A stretch of DNA of 6,046 nucleotides, from NCBI GenBank assembly GCA_015487515.1, contig WFPQ01000096.1, forward strand, positions 1 through 6,046, read 5' to 3'. This DNA is from Hyphomicrobiales bacterium (GTDB lineage: Bacteria > Pseudomonadota > Alphaproteobacteria > Rhizobiales > Devosiaceae). Below the pieces are notes generated by a model. It made no database searches and had not been told where the DNA came from. It saw only the letters and a list, made by a program, of their open reading frames with translations. Position numbers and translations under genes: made by a program. This document shows positions 1 to 5,237 of this stretch, piece after piece (the first letter of the stretch is position 1; each line of letters begins with the position of its first letter).

Positions 1-888
1 GGGGCCGTCGGAGGGGAAAAATGGAACGATGTTCCTTATGAAAAACGCCCCGAGGCCGGTCTGCTGCGCCTGAGGAAGGATTTGCAGCTGTTTGCCAATT
101 TGCGTCCGGCCATCTGCTATCCGGCCCTGGCCGATGCCTCGGCATTGAAAAAAGAACTGGTAGAGGGGCTGGACATACTGATAGTTCGCGAACTTACCGG
201 CGGGGTTTATTTTGGCGAGCCCAAGGAAATTGTCGAACTTGGAAACGGGCAGAAAAAGGCCGTTGATACCCAGATTTATCAATCCTTTGAGATCGATCGC
301 ATTTGCCGGGTGGCCTTTGACCTGGCCCGGACCCGTTCCGGGCTGGTGCATTCGGCCGACAAGAAGAATGTCATGAAATCAGGGGTGTTGTGGGACGAGG
401 TGGCCCGGCAGGTGGCATCTGAATATGAAGACATCAGGTTCGAACATATCCTGGCCGACAATTGCGCCATGCAACTGGTGCGCAATCCGAAACAGTTCGA
501 CGTGATCGTCACCGACAACCTGTTTGGGGATATATTGTCGGATGCGGCGGCGATGCTGACCGGGTCGCTTGGCATGTTGCCCTCCGCCTCCCTGGGGGCG
601 CCCGACAAGGAAACCGGCAAGAGAAAGGCCCTTTATGAGCCGGTGCACGGTTCGGCCCCGGACATTGCCGGCAGGGGCATTGCCAACCCGATTGCAATGA
701 TTGCCTCCTTTGCCATGGCGCTTAGATATTCCTTCGGCATGACAGAACTGGCCAATGAAGTGGAGGGGGCCATTGCCCGGGTGCTGGAGACGGGATTGCG
801 CACCGGGGACATAATGCAGGATGGATGCCGCCAGGTCAGCACCGGGGAAATGGGCGATGCAATCATAGGGCAAATAAGAGGGAATTAG
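1..888 (+). CDS. leuB: 3-isopropylmalate dehydrogenase LeuB (5'-truncated by window edge)
   Basis: LeuB catalyses the NAD-dependent oxidative decarboxylation of 3-isopropylmalate to 2-oxoisocaproate in leucine biosynthesis, in the cytoplasm. The reading frame is open from base 1: the first codons read [18 protein letters not shown], a LeuB motif, so the gene starts left of the window and the TTG at 82 is internal. Visible family motifs are [16 protein letters not shown] (about 61-108), [12 protein letters not shown] (about 193-228), the metal/substrate region [22 protein letters not shown] (about 514-579) with its conserved aspartates, and [12 protein letters not shown] (637-672) of the nucleotide-binding part. 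295 residues are present; a full LeuB has about 360-370, so roughly 70 N-terminal residues are missing only because of the edge. The C-terminus is intact and ends in TAG. NGIAN-like residues and the YEPVHGS loop favour LeuB over isocitrate or tartrate dehydrogenase paralogues. Very secure. Confidence 0.97.
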   Translation, partial: GAVGGEKWNDVPYEKRPEAGLLRLRKDLQLFANLRPAICYPALADASALKKELVEGLDILIVRELTGGVYFGEPKEIVELGNGQKKAVDTQIYQSFEIDRICRVAFDLARTRSGLVHSADKKNVMKSGVLWDEVARQVASEYEDIRFEHILADNCAMQLVRNPKQFDVIVTDNLFGDILSDAAAMLTGSLGMLPSASLGAPDKETGKRKALYEPVHGSAPDIAGRGIANPIAMIASFAMALRYSFGMTELANEVEGAIARVLETGLRTGDIMQDGCRQVSTGEMGDAIIGQIRGN

Positions 889-964
889 ATTTGCGGTTCA
901 TTTGACAAAGGCCATTTTTTTTGCCCTTGTGGTCAGAGGCATGTGGACAGGGGCATGGTTTTTT

Positions 965-1570
965 ATGAGGTCTTTATTGCGGCGCCTGGTTTTTCTGCTG
1001 TCCGTGTCTGTTGCCGGCCTCGGGGTGACTGGTGCCATGGGGCAAGGGGACGTTGCCCGGAACATGCCGATTCCAGACATGTTTCCGGTTTCCGAGTTTC
1101 GAGCCGGGATTCTGGCCCAATCCATTGACGAACCCGGGCCAGACGGATTTTTCATAAATCTTGCCCGGATTGAGGATATAAGCTTTGAAATCCTGTTCCT
1201 TTCTCCGGACATGGATGTTTTCCGCTGGCTTGGATCACCCCGGCCAAATATGGGGATCACGATAAATCTGGGTGGTCTTGAAAGCATGGCTTTCCTGGGC
1301 CTGACCTGGCAGGTGCCTGTTCTTGACGGCAGTTTTTATCTGGAGGGTACCCTGGGAGGGGCCGTTCAGAACGGGATTTTGAGCGGCGCTTCCTATCCGG
1401 CCAGAAATCTTGGATGTTCGGTGCTGTTTTACGAAGCGGCGGGGATAGGAGCCAATGTTTTTGACAGCATGACGGCAACGCTCGTCCTGGAGCATGCCTC
1501 TTCGGCCAATCTTTGCATGCCCAATCAGGGACTGACCAATCTTGGCATCAGGATTGGATACAAATTCTAG
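965..1570 (+). CDS. PagL-like acyloxyacyl hydrolase (lipid A 3-O-deacylase family), outer membrane
   Basis: Members of this family are small outer-membrane beta-barrels that remove a 3-O-linked acyl chain from lipid A. The C-terminus carries the family signature: LEHASSANL, then PNQGLTNLGIRIGYKF, with His177 and Ser179 in the H-x-S arrangement of the PagL catalytic His/Ser, and a terminal aromatic (F201) typical of outer-membrane barrels. I start at ATG 965 (201 aa) because it directly precedes a clean signal peptide: RSLLRR, then a hydrophobic core LVFLLSVSVAGLGVTGAMG, with cleavage probably near residues 24-26; an AGGGG-type stretch lies about 11 bases upstream. An in-frame TTG at 902 and ATG at 941 would only add residues before the signal peptide and have no better ribosome site. 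The residue aligning with the third PagL catalytic position (Glu) is Thr191 here, so activity is less certain than fold. It lies 76 bp after leuB on the same strand; possible read-through, no functional link. Confidence 0.8.
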   Translation: MRSLLRRLVFLLSVSVAGLGVTGAMGQGDVARNMPIPDMFPVSEFRAGILAQSIDEPGPDGFFINLARIEDISFEILFLSPDMDVFRWLGSPRPNMGITINLGGLESMAFLGLTWQVPVLDGSFYLEGTLGGAVQNGILSGASYPARNLGCSVLFYEAAGIGANVFDSMTATLVLEHASSANLCMPNQGLTNLGIRIGYKF

Positions 1571-1649
1571 TTTTCCATGCCGGACCTTGCCTGATGGTTT
1601 TTTAAGGGGGCATTTCGTTGCGATATCAGGACATCATCAAATACTGAAA

Positions 1650-1679
1650 TTGCCATATACCCCCAACATGGCCTATACT
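1650..1679 (+). promoter_or_regulatory. Predicted sigma70-type promoter of the arsR-family gene
   Basis: TTGCCA (1650-1655) is separated by 18 bp from TATACT (1674-1679), close matches to the -35 and -10 consensus. The predicted start of transcription is near 1686, giving a leader of about 60 bases before ATG 1748. It lies in the 177-bp gap after the PagL-like gene and faces the ArsR gene. An inverted repeat fills its spacer (see the separate entry), consistent with repression. Confidence 0.55.
1652..1672. promoter_or_regulatory. Inverted repeat, candidate ArsR-type operator
   Basis: GCCAT (1652-1656) and ATGGC (1668-1672) form a perfect 5-bp inverted repeat around an 11-bp spacer. It lies exactly between the predicted -35 and -10 boxes, the usual place for an ArsR/SmtB repressor to block RNA polymerase on its own promoter. 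That it is an operator is inference: the arms are short and I cannot compare with other promoters of this genome, in particular that of the shdr operon, which is outside the window. Confidence 0.35.
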
Positions 1680-1690
1680 GGTGCGAGATG

Positions 1691-1721
1691 CCGCCCGGCC
1701 CTGGCAGGTCGGTCGGGTTTT
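1691..1721 (+). other. GC-rich stem-loop followed by GTTTT in the arsR leader
   Basis: CCG-c-CCGGCC (1691-1700) pairs with GGTCGG-t-CGG (1707-1716) around a six-base loop, giving nine base pairs (one G-U) with one mismatch, and is followed by G and four T (1718-1721). If transcription starts near 1686 the hairpin forms the very 5' end of the mRNA and may protect it; with the T run it could also act as a weak terminator or attenuator. Function is inferred from the fold only. Confidence 0.35.
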
Positions 1722-1747
1722 GCAGGATAGCCCAGAGCGAGTTTTAA

Positions 1748-2143
1748 ATGGATCAGCTTAGTACCCGGCCCGAAATGGAAGCGGTGCAATCACCTCTTCG
1801 CCCGGTTGAATCAAAGGAACAGCAGGGCAGGTCTCTGCAAATGCTGGAAAATGCCCGGCGGACCACGGATTTTCTGAAATCCCTGGCCCATACCGGCCGC
1901 TTGATGATTCTTTGCAGGCTTGCGGAGGGACCGGCCACGGTTTCGGAACTGGAAGAATTGCTGGAAATGAACCAGTCATCGGTTTCAAAACAGCTGGCGC
2001 GGCTGCGCGAAGATGAAATGGTGGATGCCAGGCGCGATGGGCGGCTGATATATTATTCGCTTTCAAACGACAAGGCACGCCGGATAGTTGGAACGCTTTA
2101 CGACATGTTTTGCGAACCGGCAGCCGACAATCGCGGAGATTGA
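1748..2143 (+). CDS. ArsR/SmtB-family regulator, SqrR/BigR (sHdrR)-like persulfide sensor
   Basis: A 131-aa winged-helix repressor. Residues about 36-122 form the ArsR domain: FLKSLAHTGRLMILCRLAEG, the recognition-helix region MNQSSVSKQLARLRED (about 74-89) and the beta-wing ARRDGRLIYYSL (94-105). No metal-binding ELCVCDL motif is present. The only two cysteines are C56 (in MILC) and C122 (in DMFC), 66 residues apart; this is the same spacing as in Rhodobacter SqrR (C41/C107), whose cysteines form a tetrasulfide link when sulfane sulfur is present and release DNA. The first ~35 residues are a polar, probably disordered extension longer than in SqrR. ATG 1748 follows a purine-rich AGAGCGAG and a fitting gap. 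The gene lies convergent to, and beside, an shdr operon, as expected for a regulator of sulfur oxidation such as the sHdrR of Hyphomicrobium. ArsR fold is secure; the sulfur-sensing role is inference from cysteine spacing plus context. Confidence 0.88.
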   Translation: MDQLSTRPEMEAVQSPLRPVESKEQQGRSLQMLENARRTTDFLKSLAHTGRLMILCRLAEGPATVSELEELLEMNQSSVSKQLARLREDEMVDARRDGRLIYYSLSNDKARRIVGTLYDMFCEPAADNRGD

Positions 2144-2159
2144 GTTCTGACTGGACCCG

Positions 2160-2183
2160 CCCGGGCCTGGAGTCGGCCCCGGG
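2160..2183 (+). other. GC-rich stem-loop just after the arsR stop
   Basis: CCCGGGCC (2160-2167) pairs with GGCCC-c-GGG (2175-2183) around a seven-base loop: eight G-C pairs with one bulged C, starting 17 bases after the arsR TGA. No T run follows, so it is not a textbook intrinsic terminator; it may stabilise the 3' end or work with Rho. The rest of the 2144-2434 gap shows no convincing gene: its short reading frames have no ribosome site or recognisable protein motif. Confidence 0.35.
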
Positions 2184-2393
2184 GGATGGCCGTGGTTCCG
2201 GGTGGAATGGTTTTTGCGGTGGGCGTTGCCGGTGGTGCGGTTTTCAAAAAACAGTAATGGGCTTCGTTCCATGCTGCAAGAAGATTGCCCCCACCCTTCT
2301 GGACGGGGCAGGGGCCGGGCAGCAGTGACAGACCGGCGAGTGATTGATCAATGCTATTTCAGCAAGGCCGATACCGGCGGGTGCCCGGCATGG

Positions 2394-2429
2394 CCGGAGC
2401 ACTTTCGGTCTGACCTGAAAGCGCTCTGG
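2394..2429 (-). terminator. Long stem-loop just downstream of tusA, possible end of the shdr operon
   Basis: Read on either strand, CCGGAGC-a-CTTTCGGT (2394-2409) pairs with ACC-t-GAAAG-c-GCTCTGG (2413-2429) around a three-base loop: about 15 base pairs with one mismatch, one bulge and one G-U. It begins 5 bases after the tusA stop on the minus strand, where an operon terminator would be expected, and it also faces the convergent arsR transcript. No run of T follows on either strand, so classic intrinsic termination is doubtful; a bidirectional barrier or 3'-end stabiliser is possible. Confidence 0.4.
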
Positions 2430-2434
2430 ATATT

Positions 2435-2662
2435 TCAGGCGGTGCGCTGGATCACGAATGCATAGACGTCCCCATCCTGGCGTGATTCGACCAGGGTATT
2501 GCCGGTGGTGCGGCAGAACGCTTCAAAGTCGGCAACGGCGCCCGGATCGGTTGCCAGAACCTCAAGGGTCTTGTTCTGTTCCATGGTGTTGAGCAATTTC
2601 TTTGCCTTAAGGATCGGCAACGGGCAGTTGAGGCCCTTAACGTCCAAAACTTGATCAGCCAT
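2435..2662 (-). CDS. tusA: TusA-family sulfur carrier protein
   Basis: TusA proteins carry a persulfide sulfur on a cysteine in the cytoplasm and pass it between sulfurtransferases; in sHdr organisms they feed the oxidation complex instead of, or besides, tRNA thiolation. The 75-aa protein begins MADQVLDVKGLNCPLP: the CPxP motif with acceptor C13 is intact, followed by helix PILKAKKLLNTM, and the second family signature DPGAVADFEAFCRTTGN (39-55) is present, giving a complete beta-alpha-beta-alpha-beta-beta fold of normal length. ATG 2662 is chosen because GGAG sits 6 bases upstream on the minus strand and it matches the usual TusA start; the frame stays open to ATG 2710 but the added residues have no family counterpart. 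It is the last gene of the minus-strand operon, 111 bp after dsrE, and that gap carries a small hairpin. Identity as TusA family is secure, the role in sulfur oxidation follows from context. Confidence 0.93.
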   Translation of the reverse strand: MADQVLDVKGLNCPLPILKAKKLLNTMEQNKTLEVLATDPGAVADFEAFCRTTGNTLVESRQDGDVYAFVIQRTA

Positions 2663-2728
2663 GTTTTTCTCCAGTTCGATTGTTCGGGCAAGCGCCATTG
2701 GCAGTTGCATCTTGTCCCGATTGGCAGA

Positions 2729-2747
2729 CCCGGCAAGCTTGTCCGGG
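2729..2747 (-). other. Small hairpin between dsrE and tusA
   Basis: CCCGG (2729-2733) pairs with CCGGG (2743-2747); the loop holds AAGCTT and can extend the stem by two pairs with a bulge. It lies in the 111-bp gap of the operon, 66 bases ahead of the tusA start, with no T run after it on the minus strand. It may be an RNA-processing or stability element that sets the tusA level apart from dsrE. Two copies of ATTGGCAG (2697-2704 and 2720-2727) stand beside it. Confidence 0.22.
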
Positions 2748-2773
2748 GCCGGTTGTCAGTTCGTGTCATTCTT

Positions 2774-3268
2774 TCAGATGAAAAGATTTATATCGGATTT
2801 AGAGGCGACCTCAATATAGGTTGCAGCACCGCCCAGAACCGGTCCGTCGATCAGGTCGGCGGGCTTGTAGTCAAACAGGTCCAGCGTCATCTGGCAGGCA
2901 ATGATGTTTATTTCGGCTTCCACGGCCAGTTCGCGCAACTCCTCGATGGAGGCAACCCCGTTCTTCTTGATCAGGTTTTTCATCATCGAGGTGGTCAGGG
3001 CTCCGGCACCCGGTATGGTTGCCAGTATGTTCGGCATGGCAATGTGGCCGCCCATCATGGGCATTTCCATGGCTGCGTTGCCAAGGGTGGTTACCTTCAG
3101 GTTCAGGTCCTTTTTAAGCAGACCAAGACCATAAAAGGTAAAGAACATGGTTACATCCAGCCCCATGGCGGCGGCCGTGGTGCCCAGGATGAATGGCGGA
3201 TAGGCCTGGTCTAGTGCTCCCTTGGTTACAATTATGGACATGGATTTCGCATTTTGTTCGCTAGTCAT
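2774..3268 (-). CDS. dsrE: DsrE/DsrF-family sulfurtransferase, sHdr-associated (DsrE3A-like)
   Basis: A 164-aa cytoplasmic protein of the DsrE fold that is expected to relay sulfane sulfur between a rhodanese and TusA on the way to the sHdr complex. Features: strand SMSIIVTKGALDQAYPPFIL (about 9-28), the strand-helix AAMGLDVTMFFTFYGLGLL (33-51), an Ala/Met-rich stretch with IPGAGALTTSMMKNLIKK (85-102), helix VASIEELRELAVEAEI (105-120), then IIACQMTLDLF with the only cysteine, C125, and a C-terminal strand. A single cysteine at this place marks the DsrE/DsrE2/DsrE3 type; the wording of the sequence resembles the DsrE that accompanies hdr genes in Acidithiobacillus and Hyphomicrobium, but I cannot fix the subtype without an alignment. 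ATG 3268 has a near-perfect AAGGAGGG five bases upstream. The gene follows lbpA by 79 bp, a gap with a hairpin, and is followed by tusA. MF-TFYG hydrophobicity is core packing rather than a clear membrane helix. Confidence 0.9.
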   Translation of the reverse strand: MTSEQNAKSMSIIVTKGALDQAYPPFILGTTAAAMGLDVTMFFTFYGLGLLKKDLNLKVTTLGNAAMEMPMMGGHIAMPNILATIPGAGALTTSMMKNLIKKNGVASIEELRELAVEAEINIIACQMTLDLFDYKPADLIDGPVLGGAATYIEVASKSDINLFI

Positions 3269-3309
3269 GGTACCCTCCTTAAAATTTCATTCAGTCCCGT
3301 TTCCACCCG

Positions 3310-3342
3310 CTGCCTCATTCCCGCTCACTTGCGATGATGCAG
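3310..3342 (-). other. Stem-loop between lbpA and dsrE
   Basis: On the minus strand CTGC-a-TCAT-CGC pairs with GCG-(gga)-ATGA-g-GCAG around the loop AAGTGA: eleven base pairs with one mismatch and a three-base bulge, starting 5 bases after the lbpA stop. No T run follows, so transcription probably continues into dsrE, whose strong ribosome site lies 20-30 bases on. A likely role is protecting the 3' end of the upstream segment or adjusting the ratio between the Hdr/LbpA part and the sulfurtransferase part. Inferred from the fold only. Confidence 0.35.
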
Positions 3343-3347
3343 GCCTT

Positions 3348-3791
3348 TCAGGCATCGCACCCGGCAAAATCATCGGCGGCCATCTTGGCCTCGTAGGGGC
3401 CGGCAATCTCGGTTCCGGGCAGAAGGCCGGCCTTGGCGGCATCCCAGTCTGCAGGTCTGACCCTGACCATCCAGCCGGCGCCATAGGGGTCGCCATTGGC
3501 AAGGGTGGGATCGGCATTAAGGGCCGAATTGGTTTCGACAACCTCTCCCTCAAAGGCTATTTTTGCCGGGCCGACCCATTTGCCCGACTCTATGGTGGCG
3601 CAGGATTTCCCGGCCTTTACGGTGCGTCCGACCCGTTTTGGCGTAAAGGCAACCATAGGCCCGGCCATGGCGGCGGCAACCATGGTCATGCCAAGGGTTA
3701 CGGTGCCATCGTCATTTTCCAGATACCAGATGTTGTTTTCCACGTCATAGAGCAGATCATCAGGCATTTCACATCCACGAACAACAGTCAT
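3348..3791 (-). CDS. lbpA: Lipoate-binding protein LbpA (GcvH-like) of the sHdr pathway
   Basis: A 147-aa protein of the glycine cleavage H family. In organisms with sHdr this divergent form, LbpA, carries lipoate and is essential for sulfur oxidation, acting with the Hdr-like complex in the cytoplasm rather than in glycine cleavage; no gcvT or gcvP is near. The lipoyl domain is clear: LGMTMVAAAMAGPMVAFTP (33-51), GRTVKAGKSCATIESGKW with K71 as the predicted lipoylated lysine in ESGKW, then FEGEVVETN and the H-protein motif LNADPTLANGDPYGAGWMVRVRP (about 90-112). Canonical GcvH usually has ESVKAAS at the lysine, so ESGKWVGP is the LbpA-type variant. Three cysteines (C7, C64, C145) are unusual for an H protein. 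ATG 3791 has GGGAG seven bases upstream. It starts 27 bp after the preceding 160-aa gene and is followed by dsrE. The lipoate-protein ligase that would load it is not in the window. Confidence 0.92.
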   Translation of the reverse strand: MTVVRGCEMPDDLLYDVENNIWYLENDDGTVTLGMTMVAAAMAGPMVAFTPKRVGRTVKAGKSCATIESGKWVGPAKIAFEGEVVETNSALNADPTLANGDPYGAGWMVRVRPADWDAAKAGLLPGTEIAGPYEAKMAADDFAGCDA

Positions 3792-3818
3792 ATTAAATCT
3801 CCCATCGGGGTTTTGACC

Positions 3819-4301
3819 CTATGCTTGCCGGACCATTTCGGACATGTCCTTGTCCTTTTGTCTGATCGGCTTTGAAGCACAGCAGAAATCACCAAGTCCG
3901 GCAACCTGGAGTTTGCCGGATATGAACAAGGCCAGATGCCTGACCACCATGACGAGCAATCGCAGCGATCTCAGGATTTGTCCGTCATCATCACCTTGCA
4001 TGATGACATTGTATTGATAAACCGTTTCGCGGCAACTCTCCCGGCAGGCATTGAAACTGGGCTCTCCCTTTGCCCCCTGCCGATGCAGGGCAAGAATTGA
4101 AAAACCCTCCTTTTTTGCCTTTGTCGGCACCCCGCCGCGGGCAATGATCCAGAAATGCAGGGTGATTTCGCCCAGGCGAAGCAATTCGGGGGCCAGGTCC
4201 CGGGCCCGGGCAAGCAGCGTTTCTTCATCCAGTTCTTCGATTTCGTCGAGCCGGGTCAGCAGGTCATCAAAATTTCTGATCTTTTCCTTCACGTCATTCA
4301 C
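3819..4301 (-). CDS. Uncharacterised 160-aa protein between hdrB2 and lbpA, conserved-looking cysteine motifs
   Basis: I do not recognise a named family. The 160-aa protein is soluble and mostly helical: an acidic N-terminal helix pair (about 1-43, DDLLTRLDEIEELDEETLL), HFWIIARGGVPTKAKKEGF (49-67), then LHRQGAKGEPSFNACRESCRETVYQYN with a C-x3-C pair (C85, C89), a hydrophobic helix RSLRLLVMVVRHLALFISGKL (about 111-131) and GLGDFCCASKP with adjacent cysteines (C139, C140). Four cysteines in two pairs suggest redox, sulfur-transfer or metal/cluster contact, which is inference. The start is GTG 4301, 12 bp after the hdrB2 stop; GATGGA lies upstream at a fitting distance, and a stop in the same frame excludes a longer form. 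The tight spacing places it in the shdr operon, so co-function with HdrC2B2 and LbpA is likely. It is not a rhodanese, TusA, DsrE or lipoate ligase by motif. Real gene: confident; function: unknown. Confidence 0.8.
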   Translation of the reverse strand: MNDVKEKIRNFDDLLTRLDEIEELDEETLLARARDLAPELLRLGEITLHFWIIARGGVPTKAKKEGFSILALHRQGAKGEPSFNACRESCRETVYQYNVIMQGDDDGQILRSLRLLVMVVRHLALFISGKLQVAGLGDFCCASKPIRQKDKDMSEMVRQA

Positions 4302-4313
4302 TGGATTTTTCCA

Positions 4314-5237
4314 TCAGATTATGCCTTTTTCCTTCAATAGCGGCATGGCATCGGAAAAGTTTTCCTGCAGGCCCAGCTTGCGCGGCGAAACCCCCATGGC
4401 CAGGCCCAGCAACTGGGTGAAATAGAGGATCTTGACGCTGGTTTTCTTGCCGAAAACCTTTTCGGCCCGGACCTGGTGCATTTCCAGCCCCGTGTGGCAG
4501 GTGGGACATTCGGTGGCGATGACATCGGCCCCGCAGGCCTGGGCGCCCTGGAGCAGGTTCAGTACCAGCCGGGTGGAGGTGTCGCTGTCGCTAAGGGTGT
4601 GTGCTCCTCCGCAGCAGGCGGTTTTCAGGGGATATTCGACATTTTCGGCCCCGGCTGCTGCCAGCAGGTCGTCCATGTAATGGGGCTTGTGGGTCGATTC
4701 GGAGCCTTCCCCCTGGTCCTTTTCAGGGAAAATGTGGCGGGGTCGCGTATACATGCAGCCATAATAATTGGCGATCTTGAGGCCTTTCAGGCCATCCCTG
4801 ACCTTGTCGCGAATTCCTTCCTCGCCAACCGAATCCTTGATCCAGTCCAGGGCGTGGATGGTTTCCACCTTTCCGGCCTCATAGGTAGTGTGGCCGGCCT
4901 TGCCTGACAGGCGTTCTACGACCTCTCTTGAGCCTTCGTCGTTTTTCAGGTCATATTCGGCCTTTTTCAGATTGTGGTAGCAGCCGTTGCACGGGGCCAT
5001 GACCTTGTCAAAGCCCATGTCCTGGGCGATCGAGAGGTTGCGGGCAGAGAGATAGGTCTGCAGCTTGGGGTCGATATTCTTGACCTCCATGGCGCCGCAG
5101 CAGTTCCAGTTTTCAAGCTCGACGGTTTTTAGGCCCAGCTTGTCGCCAATGGCTTTTGTTGAGCGGTCATAGGACTGGGCGGTGCCTTCAAGGGCGCAGC
5201 CCGGATAATAGGCAACCTTGTCAAATTTCTTGTTCAT
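4314..5237 (-). CDS. hdrB2: sHdr complex subunit HdrB2 (two CCG domains)
   Basis: HdrB-like subunit of the sulfur-oxidising heterodisulfide reductase-like complex, which oxidises protein- or thiol-bound sulfane sulfur to sulfite-level products in the cytoplasm. The 307-aa protein has two complete cysteine-rich CCG domains that in HdrB bind non-cubane [4Fe-4S] clusters: C14-x31-C46C47-x35-C83-x2-C86 (YYPGCAL, NWNCCGAM, PCNGCYH) and C161-x46-C208C209-x34-C244-x2-C247 (YYGCMYTRP, TACCGGAH, TECPTCH). No cluster ligand is missing. ATG 5237 is chosen since GGAGG lies seven bases upstream, the protein then begins like HdrB (KVAYYPGCALEG), and it overlaps the hdrC2 stop as ATGA, the sign of translational coupling; the frame is open further up to 5333 but this lies inside hdrC2. 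The copy is called B2 because it is preceded by an HdrC with the C2 position and followed by lbpA. The numbering could change if the rest of the cluster were seen. Confidence 0.94.
   Translation of the reverse strand: MNKKFDKVAYYPGCALEGTAQSYDRSTKAIGDKLGLKTVELENWNCCGAMEVKNIDPKLQTYLSARNLSIAQDMGFDKVMAPCNGCYHNLKKAEYDLKNDEGSREVVERLSGKAGHTTYEAGKVETIHALDWIKDSVGEEGIRDKVRDGLKGLKIANYYGCMYTRPRHIFPEKDQGEGSESTHKPHYMDDLLAAAGAENVEYPLKTACCGGAHTLSDSDTSTRLVLNLLQGAQACGADVIATECPTCHTGLEMHQVRAEKVFGKKTSVKILYFTQLLGLAMGVSPRKLGLQENFSDAMPLLKEKGII

Noticed and set aside
379..873. Long minus-strand open frames opposite leuB (also 279-620)
   Set aside because: They lie fully antisense to a secure leuB, have no recognisable motifs, and are low-complexity in composition as expected for shadows of a GC-rich gene.
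902..930. Perfect TTGACA (902-907) as a promoter for the PagL-like gene
   Set aside because: No acceptable -10 box at 16-18 bp; the sequence there is CCTTGT. The gene may be read from leuB or another start.
1575..1603. CCAT...ATGG followed by six T as a terminator of the PagL-like gene
   Set aside because: Only four base pairs close a 15-base loop, with at most two weak inner pairs; too weak to call despite the T run.
1542..1730. 62-codon frame between the PagL-like gene and arsR
   Set aside because: It overlaps the end of the PagL-like gene and runs through the arsR promoter; no motif or ribosome site.
2186..2257. Short hydrophobic frame starting MAVVPGGMVFAVGVAGG as a small membrane protein
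   Set aside because: Only 23 codons, G-run directly touches the ATG so no spaced ribosome site, and it overlaps the end of a GC hairpin; chance is more likely.
2110..2465. Plus-strand frames of 72 and 87 codons in the gap after arsR
   Set aside because: No ribosome site, no recognisable domain, Arg/Gly/Trp-rich noise, and they run into arsR or antisense into tusA.
2651..3214. 187-aa plus-strand open frame over dsrE
   Set aside because: Antisense to a clear DsrE-family gene with a strong ribosome site; the translation is Gly/His/Gln-rich with no family motif.
3222..3875. 217-aa plus-strand open frame over lbpA
   Set aside because: Antisense to LbpA, Gly/His-rich shadow translation without any domain.
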